NCBI RefSeq assembly: GCF_001592735.1
Contig: NZ_LUKE01000002.1
Span: 269,836-333,835 of the forward strand
DNA from: Bdellovibrio bacteriovorus
GTDB lineage: Bacteria; Bdellovibrionota; Bdellovibrionia; Bdellovibrionales; Bdellovibrionaceae
Direction of reading: 5' to 3'
Length of the DNA: 64,000 bases
Positions within the stretch are counted from its first letter, which is position 1; each line of letters begins with the position of its first letter. Below the pieces are notes generated by a model, which worked only from the letters and a program-made list of their open reading frames with translations, made no database searches and was not told where the DNA came from. Of this stretch, positions 27,936-36,800 are shown piece after piece. A program made the position numbers and the translations under genes.

Positions 27936-28598
27936 ATGCAAATACCTAAATCAGTCTTATTTGTTCTAGCCATTTCCTCAGCCCTTTTCACTTCTACCTT
28001 AGTCCAGGCCGCCTCCGACAATCAAGGCGACTACCAAGAAGTGAGTTATGACGATCTTCTTAATGAACTGAGTGCGAAAAAGCGGGCCGTCACAAAAACG
28101 ACCAAAAGCGACTTAGATGAAGTGCGCCTTCACGCCGGGATTGGGTACGCCAACTCATTCACCAATATTGCCACCCAAAATCAAAACTTCAATCGCCACG
28201 CTGCCGGGATTCAGCTTTCTGTCGGCATGGATCTTTTCTCTCCGAATTGGTATTCCGAAGGGGTTTTTCGTAATTACGGACAAAACTCTTCAGGTTCCGA
28301 GGAGTTTTCTTTGCGCGAAATTGATTTAAAAATTGGCTATACCAATAAGCTTGAAAGCATCTGGTCTTACACTTTGAGCTCGGGCCTTTCCAATCGCTTT
28401 TTAAAATTCTCGGACGCAAATACGGCCATCAACGTGGACGAAACGACTCCGTCCCTTGTTATTTCCACAGGCTTTATGGGACAGATTCACCGCAATTTGT
28501 CGATTGGCGCCGAAGTGGGGGCGCGCTCTGCTTTAGTTAATCGCACGGCCGATAAAAACTCTTTTGATTTTGCATTTCGTTTGACCACATCCCTATAA
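27936..28598 (+). CDS. Exported beta-barrel-like protein
   Basis: 220 residues. A signal peptide ends at VQA^ASDN, followed by an acidic linker (YQEVSYDDLLNELSAKK). Alternating strands suggest a small outer-membrane barrel (VRLHAGIGYANSFTN, HAAGIQLSVGMDLFS, SLREIDLKIGYTN, LSIGAEVGARSALV) ending FDFAFRLTTSL. The family is not recognised. The stop codon lies in the loop of a perfect nine-base inverted repeat that reaches into the start of the next gene. Confidence 0.75.
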   Translation: MQIPKSVLFVLAISSALFTSTLVQAASDNQGDYQEVSYDDLLNELSAKKRAVTKTTKSDLDEVRLHAGIGYANSFTNIATQNQNFNRHAAGIQLSVGMDLFSPNWYSEGVFRNYGQNSSGSEEFSLREIDLKIGYTNKLESIWSYTLSSGLSNRFLKFSDANTAINVDETTPSLVISTGFMGQIHRNLSIGAEVGARSALVNRTADKNSFDFAFRLTTSL

Positions 28599-28608
28599 TG
28601 GGATGTGG
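28585..28608 (+). promoter_or_regulatory. Perfect hairpin joining two genes
   Basis: CCACATCCC (28585-28593) and GGGATGTGG (28600-28608) form a nine-base stem with loop TATAAT. The stop of the barrel gene is inside the loop and the GTG start of the next gene is inside the 3' arm. A ribosome ending translation would open it, so translational coupling is likely. It lacks a U-tract. Confidence 0.5.
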
Positions 28609-29195
28609 ATTTCTTACGTCGCCCCGATCGCATTCATTTCGACCTTAAGCCCAACTGCCTTTTAACTCGTTGGCCTGTCGTTTTTGTCACGGGCCCAAGA
28701 TCGCTATTTTACTTTCGCCGTTATTGGAATCTATATCCTATTTTTCTTGCCGAACATGGCTATGAAGTTTTCACCGTGCACCTACCGTGGCGATCCTCTG
28801 CGGCTCGACGCAAATACATGCAAGCCTTCTTAGAAAAACATAAAAACAAGAAATACCATTTCGTGATGGACTCCATCACTGCTCACGAAATGCAGGATCT
28901 TTTCGTCGGCACATCCACCGCCACCAGTGTCACAGAGTTATTAAACGCGGGCGCCACCACGAAGCTTCATGGATTTCAATTTCAACCCTTAGAAATGACG
29001 GTATGTAAGCAAGCTCCCGGCATCTTATTGAAATTTTCTTTTTGGCTGCATCAGAAGTTAATAGAAAATCCTCAAAGCCCCACCCTAGATACACTGGGGG
29101 CTCTTGAGGATTCGACGTTTGATAATTCTCGCCTTCTTTTATCCCACATGCAAAAGCTCGCGGAAGAAGACTATCAAGAAGACGCTACTTTATAG
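28605..29195 (+). CDS. Possible degenerate alpha/beta-hydrolase-like protein
   Basis: 196 residues, starting at GTG 28605; there is no in-frame ATG before the likely core. The segment PVVFVTGPRSLFYFRRYWNLYP followed by FLAEHGYEVFTVHLPWR resembles the first strands of lipase-type alpha/beta-hydrolases. Where a GxSxG nucleophile elbow is expected, the sequence reads FVMDSITAHEM, so the flanking glycines are missing and catalysis is doubtful. No signal peptide. It is translated after the barrel protein through a shared hairpin, and its 3' end overlaps that of the convergent chemoreceptor gene by 22 bases. Confidence 0.6.
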   Translation: MDFLRRPDRIHFDLKPNCLLTRWPVVFVTGPRSLFYFRRYWNLYPIFLAEHGYEVFTVHLPWRSSAARRKYMQAFLEKHKNKKYHFVMDSITAHEMQDLFVGTSTATSVTELLNAGATTKLHGFQFQPLEMTVCKQAPGILLKFSFWLHQKLIENPQSPTLDTLGALEDSTFDNSRLLLSHMQKLAEEDYQEDATL

Positions 29196-30994
29196 CTTGC
29201 GATTTCAAGCGGAGGCGTCTTCACCCACGAGGCTTTTGAGCCCAGAACCTCAGACTCTAAATTACCAATAATGCCGTTGAGATGATGCGATTCTTCGCAA
29301 AGATCTTTGGATGATGATGTCACCCTCTCAAGACCTTGTTGATTTTTCATTGATTCCGATTCGATATCATTTAAAGCCACCGAAATCTGATTGATCCCCG
29401 CACTTTGTTCGCCGGACGCCGTCGCGATTTCTTGAATCAAAGTATTTAGCTTTTGAATGTAGTTCATGATTTCTTTTAACGACGTGCTGGAACGAACCGC
29501 CCCGTCTTTACCATGGTCAATGATTTGCACGTTGTCATTCACAAGTTCATGGATTTCTTGGGCCGCTTGCGCACTCTTTTGGGCTAAAGCTCGCACGGCT
29601 TCGGCCACCACCGCAAATCCTTTCCCTTGTTCCCCGGCCCGTGCCGCTTCCACCGAAGCATTGAGTGCCAACAAGTTTGTCTGGAAAGCGATATCGTCAA
29701 TGATCGAAATCGTTTCAACAATTTTTTTACTAGAAACCGCGATGTCATTCATGGAAGACAACATCGTTTCCACCTCTTGACTGCCAATTTGGGCCGACTG
29801 ATGAGTCAGCTTGGCTAAGTCAGAAGCCTGGCGAGAATTTTCCGCCGTGGTTTTAATCATGCTGTTGATTTCTTCAACTGACGCCGCAGTTTCCTCAATG
29901 GCCGCCGATTGCGACGTCACCGAGTCATTCACCACCAAGGCGGTATCTTGAAGTTGGTTGCCGATATTCAACACCGAGGTCGAAAGATCACGCAATCTAA
30001 ACACGGACTTCAAAATGCGCTTAATGCTTCCACTGACTGAAACACCGACCACGATCGAAAATAAAATGGCAACAAAAAGAGCCAAGCCTGCAGAGTAAAG
30101 CGAAGAGCTGCGGTGGGATTTTAAGCTTGTTAAACGTTTATTTAAAAGAACATCCAATTCGGCCACCGACTGATACCACGATTTGTAACTTTGATCTAGG
30201 TTGGCAAAACCAGCCAGAGCAAACTCATCTTCCTTAACTGGCTCCCCGCGCGAAATTTTATCTAGCAAGGACGTAAATGCGTCCGTGGCTTTTTGCAGAT
30301 CACTGACGGCCATCGGGATATTTTGCTGCAAGGAGGGACTGGGCTCATAAAAGTTCTTATCTTCATTCAAAGAGGTCTGACTGTCGGCCGCGATACGGGC
30401 CATGTCGGATTCTTTTAAAAGGGCCGAATAAAGAGCGGCTTGAATACGAACAGCTTCCGTTTGGGGTGACGCAAAAAATTGTGCACGGTTGGACAGAATC
30501 GTTTGCAGACGATCTTGCATTTGCGGCAAGGCCAACAAAGTGATGTCCATGATATAGTAACTGTCCAAATCTGGATCTAAGATCAAGTTCGAGGTATCAC
30601 CTAAATGAGCAATACCTGTTTTGATCGCCCCGATCGCGTTATCCCAATCTTGGGCTTTGATGAATTTTTCTAGATCGGCCACGTTATCGCGTTTTCTTGA
30701 CGACAACCCTTCAGCCGTAAATTGCAGATCGGGACCGACCTCGGCCAACACTTTTTGAAAGGCCGAAAGCTTTTCATCCAACTTATTACTTTGAGTGGGT
30801 TTAAGCTTTGCCATCACCACTTCATGCAAAAGCTCTTCGTAAGGAAGCTGCAAGCGATTGCCTAAGGCTTCTTTTTCCCCAAACTCGATGTTCCCGGTTT
30901 CTGATTTGTACATCAGAAAGGTCAGGACCACGATCGGAACCGAAAATACCAAAACATTCAAAAATAACCTAATTCCCAAAGGGAGCTTTTTCAT
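29174..30994 (-). CDS. Methyl-accepting chemotaxis protein
   Basis: 606-residue chemoreceptor. ATG 30994 is preceded by GGAG; a TTG four codons upstream is less likely. The first membrane segment is near residues 8-26 and the second near 305-330 (GLALFVAILFSIVVGVSVSG). Between lies a periplasmic four-helix-type sensor domain of about 275 residues with a long helical spacer. The cytoplasmic signalling hairpin has the conserved tip IDDIAFQTNLLALNASVEAA and GKGFAVVAEAVRALAQKS. No C-terminal CheR-binding pentapeptide of the NWETF type is present. The ligand is not predictable. Confidence 0.93.
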   Translation of the reverse strand: MKKLPLGIRLFLNVLVFSVPIVVLTFLMYKSETGNIEFGEKEALGNRLQLPYEELLHEVVMAKLKPTQSNKLDEKLSAFQKVLAEVGPDLQFTAEGLSSRKRDNVADLEKFIKAQDWDNAIGAIKTGIAHLGDTSNLILDPDLDSYYIMDITLLALPQMQDRLQTILSNRAQFFASPQTEAVRIQAALYSALLKESDMARIAADSQTSLNEDKNFYEPSPSLQQNIPMAVSDLQKATDAFTSLLDKISRGEPVKEDEFALAGFANLDQSYKSWYQSVAELDVLLNKRLTSLKSHRSSSLYSAGLALFVAILFSIVVGVSVSGSIKRILKSVFRLRDLSTSVLNIGNQLQDTALVVNDSVTSQSAAIEETAASVEEINSMIKTTAENSRQASDLAKLTHQSAQIGSQEVETMLSSMNDIAVSSKKIVETISIIDDIAFQTNLLALNASVEAARAGEQGKGFAVVAEAVRALAQKSAQAAQEIHELVNDNVQIIDHGKDGAVRSSTSLKEIMNYIQKLNTLIQEIATASGEQSAGINQISVALNDIESESMKNQQGLERVTSSSKDLCEESHHLNGIIGNLESEVLGSKASWVKTPPLEIASYKVASS

Positions 30995-31187
30995 GCCGTA
31001 CTCCAAAGATAAATCCTAACCACATATCGAGATTTCTTTAGATTTGCTCGAGTCCAGAGGCCCAGACCTTCATCTGGTTTTGTTAAGATTTATTCATTAC
31101 AATGCAAATTAAACTTATATTTGTATAAACAAGACCTCGACTCATAGACCTTGCGCAAGGACCTAAGCCCATGCTGAAATCTAATTT

Positions 31188-31754
31188 ATGAATGACTATC
31201 GTGACGTGACACCTCGCCAACACACTGAAACTGTTAAGCATGTTTTTCGCTATGTGGTTGATTACCTCCGCCACCCTGTTGAAAAAATAAAAACTCTTCC
31301 GGACTGGAATTGGACCGTTTTATTAATCACGTTAATAGTTATCAGCATGGCTTCGGGTGTGATCACCGGTCTCGTTCCTCCCAGCTTTTTTCGAGTCATC
31401 GGTGGCATTATTATCTCGCCCATCGTGGGGGTGGTGACAACGGCCGTGGGTTCATTGACGATTTACTATTACTTTCAAGTCTTTGAAAAGCGCACGTGTT
31501 CGCTGCGCAAGATCTTTACTTTGCTTCTTTTTGCCAATATTCCATTTTTCATTTTTCAAGTAGGCTCGGAAATCATCCCACCGATCACTCTTGTGGGTTT
31601 TGCTTTTACCGCATTGCTCATGGCGGTGGGACTGACTGAAAACTTTCAGATGGATAAACGCCGTGCTTTAAGACTGGTGACGATTCTTTTTGCCATCGTC
31701 TTTATCATCTGGCTGTGGAACCGCATTGACATTTCACGCATGGATCGTTTTTAA
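31188..31754 (+). CDS. YIP1-family membrane protein
   Basis: 188 residues. A short N-terminal soluble part (VEKIKTLPDWNWT) leads into about five membrane segments: LLITLIVISMASGVITGLV, VIGGIIISPIVGVVTTAVGSL, IFTLLLFANIPFFIFQVG, ITLVGFAFTALLMAVGL and LVTILFAIVFIIWLW. The pattern, including loop residues F-R-V-I-G-G and a late R-R-A-L-R, resembles the Yip1/YIP1 family of unknown bacterial function. No clear RBS is present. A 12-base palindrome lies 28 bases upstream. Divergent from the chemoreceptor; its 3' end overlaps bphO by four bases. Confidence 0.75.
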   Translation: MNDYRDVTPRQHTETVKHVFRYVVDYLRHPVEKIKTLPDWNWTVLLITLIVISMASGVITGLVPPSFFRVIGGIIISPIVGVVTTAVGSLTIYYYFQVFEKRTCSLRKIFTLLLFANIPFFIFQVGSEIIPPITLVGFAFTALLMAVGLTENFQMDKRRALRLVTILFAIVFIIWLWNRIDISRMDRF

Positions 31755-32311
31755 GAAGCGCGCAGCCACTTTTCAAGTTTCATGAAAGTGTCCTGCGCGG
31801 CTTTAACGGCCAAGGCTCTTTCTTCGTTGGACAAGACATGGGCTTGCAGTTCTTTTAAAAATCCCTGCCACATTTTTCCCGTCATGGCGCCATAGCCATT
31901 AAAGAAATGACAAATCTCTTGGGGAAATCCCATTTTATGCAAATGCGCCGTGATCACCTGCCCACCCAGGCTAGATCCTTCAATCACATACAAGCCACCA
32001 TAAAGTTCAGGCCAAGAACTGTATCGCGGCAAATCTGCACATCGCGGTAACGCGGCAAGCGTTTTATCGTCGTGAAAATAAGAAAGATCTTTTTGCAAAG
32101 ACGGGGTTCTTTTTCGCAAAGGCATTTCTAGATTTTTAGTCTGCTGCGAAAAGGCGTCGGAATGAAGCTGCTCTAAGGGGCTATAAAAACCCCAAAACTT
32201 TTCCAGCAACTGACGATAGGCTTGGATCTCAATCTGGGGAAATAAAGGCATCGCCCCTTCAATAGATTTATGGTTCGCAGCGGTGGCTTCCCTTAATTGG
32301 GTTAAGATCAT
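31751..32311 (-). CDS. bphO: Biliverdin-producing heme oxygenase (BphO-like)
   Basis: 186-residue heme oxygenase that opens heme to biliverdin, the chromophore of bacteriophytochromes. The N-terminal helix LREATAANHKSIE carries the proximal heme ligand His14. The distal helix has the Gly-rich stretch GGLYVIEGSSLGGQVI. It is the last gene of a three-gene unit; its ATG overlaps the stop of the phytochrome (ATGA), so enzyme and photoreceptor are made together. Symbol assigned from context and family. Confidence 0.92.
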   Translation of the reverse strand: MILTQLREATAANHKSIEGAMPLFPQIEIQAYRQLLEKFWGFYSPLEQLHSDAFSQQTKNLEMPLRKRTPSLQKDLSYFHDDKTLAALPRCADLPRYSSWPELYGGLYVIEGSSLGGQVITAHLHKMGFPQEICHFFNGYGAMTGKMWQGFLKELQAHVLSNEERALAVKAAQDTFMKLEKWLRAS

Positions 32312-33876
32312 GACGGGCGCCCTTTAAGACTTTCCGTCAGCATGTCAATGGCCCCTTTTTTTACCAAAGCCGAATCGAACAAAACTTCCTTCATAAAGGA
32401 AACTCCATCAAGTTCATGAGAGCTCCAAGGGATGGACTGATTTTCAATTTTTTCTTGCCAAGATTCGAATGAGGCCCGGGGGTTGATCTGTCCGGAAAAA
32501 TTTTTCTTTTCAAGGCTTTTAACAGGGTCTCCTCCCCAAGTGATCATGCGCACCTGCTCAGGGCGGAAAATCATTAAAAGAGAGTCTTCTTTATCGTGAA
32601 TTCGCACCGCTAAAACCCCACAAGCCATCTTAAGTTTGCTGGCAATATCGGGCATGATAGTGGTCAAACTATTGATCGCAAAAACTTCTTTTTCTGTCTT
32701 TTTCATCTCATCGATGATTTTAGCATACAGATCTTTAAGTAAAGAACCAGCAGGAACCAATCCCGAAATATCTTGAGTTTGCGCATTGCAAATGGCAACG
32801 CCTGTCGCATTAAAAGTTTCCATTAGTAAAGCATGTTGCTTTAAAAGGCCCCCCAAGATGTCTTTAGAAATTAAAGTCATCTCAATAATCTTGCGCAAAC
32901 GAGCATCAAAAGAGGACCTCAATAAGTGCCCCTCAAGATCCTCCATCAAAGTGGCTTGCGATGAAACAACATCGGCAATCGCACAACAAATGGCGCGATG
33001 GGCGTTGGTCATGGTAAACGGTTTTGAACTATGGCAAGCAATAAGACCCCATAAGGAGCCTTTGACAATCACCGCAAACGACATGGAGCCTGCGACCCCC
33101 ATGTTTTTAAGATACTCGATATGAATCGGAGAAACCGACCGCAATCGAGAATCACTGAGATCCCAAACCTTCCCTGTTTCTGGATTTTCTTTGGGCTCAA
33201 TGGCCGAAATGTGACCTTGAGAATCCGTGATCAAACGCACTTTATTTCTTAAGTAAAGGTCCCGCGCAGGCTTAGGGATATCCGACGACGGAAAACGATG
33301 ATAAAGAAAGGAATGACTTCCCATCACGCGATCTTCGGCAATGACTTCACCATGCCAAGAAGGAGGTAAAAATCGATACATCATCACGCGATCTATGCCC
33401 GCCACTTGCCGAATATAGCGGCATGCAACGCTCGTCAAATCCACCACCGTGCGGGCCTCTTTAACCTCGGCCATAAAGTCTTGCAGAACATTTTGAGACT
33501 CGAAGAATTCGGCAGATTCACGCAAAGGTTCAAATTCTAATCCGAAGTAGTTTCCGCTGGAAAACATGTACACGTCAAATTTTGACTTGCCGATGGGGGT
33601 CGTCAAGTACATCCCCTTAGATCGCCAAGGGTGCTGCTTTTGAAGGGCCAGAATGTTCTGCACAAATTCTTCGGGCAAAACGTGCGAAAGTTTTGCGCCT
33701 AGAATATTTCTTTGTCCTAAATCCAGAACGGCCGCGACGTTTTTGGAAATCGCTTGAATCCTTTCGTCGGCGGAAAACATCATGAGGGCCCCATGACCTT
33801 GGACCGCCCCGGAAAGATGAATCTGCTCGTTATTACATTCCTGAAGATCGCCAATACGTAGACTGATTTCCGGCAT
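32308..33876 (-). CDS. bphP: Bacteriophytochrome photosensory module without output domain
   Basis: 522-residue PAS-GAF-PHY red/far-red photoreceptor. Cys14 in LQECNNEQIHLSG matches the biliverdin-binding cysteine of bacteriophytochromes. The GAF domain has RVMMYRFLP and the chromophore-pocket motif RFPSSDIPKPAR. The PHY tongue shows WGGDP and NPRASFESW (PRxSF motif). The protein ends about 50 residues after the tongue, so the usual histidine kinase is absent. Its ATG shares one base with the stop of the upstream CheB-CheR-kinase hybrid, and its stop overlaps bphO. Output is therefore likely through another protein, with the hybrid the obvious candidate. Confidence 0.93.
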   Translation of the reverse strand: MPEISLRIGDLQECNNEQIHLSGAVQGHGALMMFSADERIQAISKNVAAVLDLGQRNILGAKLSHVLPEEFVQNILALQKQHPWRSKGMYLTTPIGKSKFDVYMFSSGNYFGLEFEPLRESAEFFESQNVLQDFMAEVKEARTVVDLTSVACRYIRQVAGIDRVMMYRFLPPSWHGEVIAEDRVMGSHSFLYHRFPSSDIPKPARDLYLRNKVRLITDSQGHISAIEPKENPETGKVWDLSDSRLRSVSPIHIEYLKNMGVAGSMSFAVIVKGSLWGLIACHSSKPFTMTNAHRAICCAIADVVSSQATLMEDLEGHLLRSSFDARLRKIIEMTLISKDILGGLLKQHALLMETFNATGVAICNAQTQDISGLVPAGSLLKDLYAKIIDEMKKTEKEVFAINSLTTIMPDIASKLKMACGVLAVRIHDKEDSLLMIFRPEQVRMITWGGDPVKSLEKKNFSGQINPRASFESWQEKIENQSIPWSSHELDGVSFMKEVLFDSALVKKGAIDMLTESLKGRPS

Positions 33877-36800
33877 TACTCACCCTTCCCTTTAAGATGC
33901 AAGGACCACCGAGATAACATTTCTTTTAAAACATCAATGCGAATAGGTTTCGTCAAATAATCATTCATGCCCGCCTGCAAACACTTTTCCGCATCTCCGG
34001 ACATCGCATTGGCCGTGAGGGCGATAATAGGCAACTGCGAAGGAATAGTGGGATCTTTGCGAATCATGCGCGTCGTTTCATACCCGTCCATACCCGGCAT
34101 TTGCACATCCATCAATACCACATCGATAGGATTGGCTTTAAGAACTTGGATGGCCTCAAGCCCTCGGCCTGCTGGGTACACCTTGTGACCCAAGCGTTCG
34201 ATAAACAAGCGAATGACATTAAGACTTTCTTTATTATCATCCACCGCTAAAACATGAAGCTCTGTGGGGTCATCCAAATCTACGCGCATCAGTTGCTGAC
34301 GACGTTGTTTAGCTCTGATTTCTGATTGGGCCGCCGAATGCAATTTTACCGAAAACCAGAATGTACTGCCATGACCCTCTTCACTGTCAAAGCCCATGGT
34401 TCCTTTCATCATCTCCGCAATCTGACGAGAAATCACCAGTCCTAAACCTGAACCTCCAAAACGTCGAGAATGTCCAGATTCCACTTGCGAAAACTTCTGA
34501 AAAATCTTGCCGTGATCTTGTTTTTTAATTCCGATGCCGGTGTCTTTGACTTCAAAATAATATTCTTTTTCACCGGCAAAATCATAGTATCCCGGGCGCA
34601 CCGTGACGGTGACCTGGCCCTTGTCCGTAAACTTTAAAGCATTACCAACGAGGTTTACAAGCACCTGACGCAAACGCCCCGGATCCCCAACCACGAGCTC
34701 TTCACTTGGAAAGTCCATGGCCAATTCCAGCGCAATCCCTTTACTGCTAGCGCTACTCTCAAACATCCGAACGGACTCTTTAACGAGTTCTCGCAAATCA
34801 AATGTTTCGGCACTCAGTTTGATTTTACCCGACTCGATTTTACTAATATCCAGAATATCTTCGATCAGCGACAACAACGCCTTGCCGGAACGATCAATAC
34901 TGCCCACAAACTCTTTCTGATCTTCATCTAAATGCGTTTCTGAAAGAAGTGTCGACATTCCCAAAACAACGTTTAAAGGCGTGCGCAATTCATGGCTCAT
35001 CGAAGCTAGGAAATCACTTTTTGCTTCGTTCGCAACTTCGGCCGCTTCTTTAGCAATGCGCAAGTCATGCTCAATCACCTTGTGGGCGGAAATATCTTTA
35101 CATAAGACCGCCACACGATCCACACCATCAGAAACGACCGAGGAACGCAAAGGCACCACGGTGTATAAAAGATAAAGCTCTCGGGTGCCAGCAAACCAAT
35201 GATCTTCAAAGGTCACACTTTCATTGGTATTTAAGGCATACTCAAACATCTCATAAAGACGGGTCACGCGCTCTGGGGCCCGCGTTTGGCTTAAAGGACG
35301 GCCCAACAAAGGCCCTTCACTTTTTAGGATCTCTTCGGCAATCTTATTAAAATACTCCGGCACAAACTCGTTCTCTTGACGATGTAAAATCACCGCCATA
35401 TCCGACGTATTGCCTAGAATCGTAGAAAAAATGGCTTCCTTTTCCAACAATCGATCGGTTTGGGTGCGATAATCCGTGATATCAAAACCGATGGCTTGAA
35501 TTTCTAGGACCTCACCCGAGGCATCAAAGATTCCTTTTAAAATCCAACGAATCCATCTAGCCACGCCGTTTTTACGATACACGCGGTATTCTGATTGCAT
35601 GATCGGTTGGCGAGTTGAGATCGATGAAAGATCCCCTTGCACCTTGCCCATATCATGACGAGGTAAGAAGTTCTGAAAGAAAGAACCTTCCACGCTGCGA
35701 CCTGCGTCTGAGAAATGAACCTCAAAAAGATTGTTGGCATAAATCAACTCCCCTGAAGGCGTCATCCGGCAGACAAAGACAGCTTGATCTTCAATCAGAG
35801 CTTTATAACGGGATTCACTTTCCGCCAGTTGCGCCTGCATTTCCGTCTGCGCCGTGATATCCACCGCGATCATGCCGATCGCATAAGGCGTATCTTGTCG
35901 CCCTTCGTAAAGTGGAAATCGGCTGGAATAAAGCACCCGCTTTTTTCCATGACGATCTAAAACATCTTCACTTTGTCTTAAAGGATCTCCGCGGAACATG
36001 ACCTCTAAGTCCGCCTTGCGCATGGCACTTGCCATAGCATTGTCGAACAAATCTTGATCCGTGCGTCCCAAAACCTGATCCATAGAAAGATTGAAAAATT
36101 TTAAAAAGGTCGAATTCACCATCAGGTAACGTCCATGCGGATCCTTCATGCTGACCGGGCCAGTGAAACTTTCTAAGATCGCTCGCAGCTGAGTTTCACT
36201 GCGTTGAAGTTTTTGACGAGTTTTGGTGATAGCCGTTTCATCGATGAACACCAACGTGGCTCCCACGATTTTACGATTTTCATCGTAAAAAGGCTGGCAG
36301 CGCATTTGATAAACCGCATTCGCACCTTCACAAACAGTTTCAGATGTTTTTCCCTGTTCAATAGCTTCATTGACGTGTTTCTGAAAGTCCGGCAGCTCCA
36401 GGTAGGCTGAAACTTGAGCCAAAGATTTACCAATATGAGAGGTGTTTAAAGCGAAGATCTTTAGGACTTCCTGATTAAAGCGAACCACCTGTCCGGATTT
36501 ATCGACAACGACCAAACCCGCCCCAATACTTTCTTGAATGTTTTCCAAGCTGGTATTGGTTTCACGAAGCTGCTGACTTTTCATATTGAGTTCTTCGTTC
36601 ACCGTGGTCAGCTCTTCATTACCACTTTGCAGCTCTTCATTGGTGGTCTCTAACTCTTCATTGGTGGATTGCAGTTCTTCATTGGCCGATGAAAGCTCTT
36701 CGTTTAATGATTGCAATTCTTCATTGGCTACGCCCAACTCTTCGATCACCGTCTGAAGGTGTTCGCGAGTTGCAAAAAGTTCTTGCTCCATCTCTAAAAC

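Noticed and set aside
36590-36790. Repeated N-E-E-L coding as a sequencing or assembly artefact
   Set aside because: The repeat is seven-residue, imperfect at the codon level and found in the coiled coil of CheB-CheR-PAS fusions generally.
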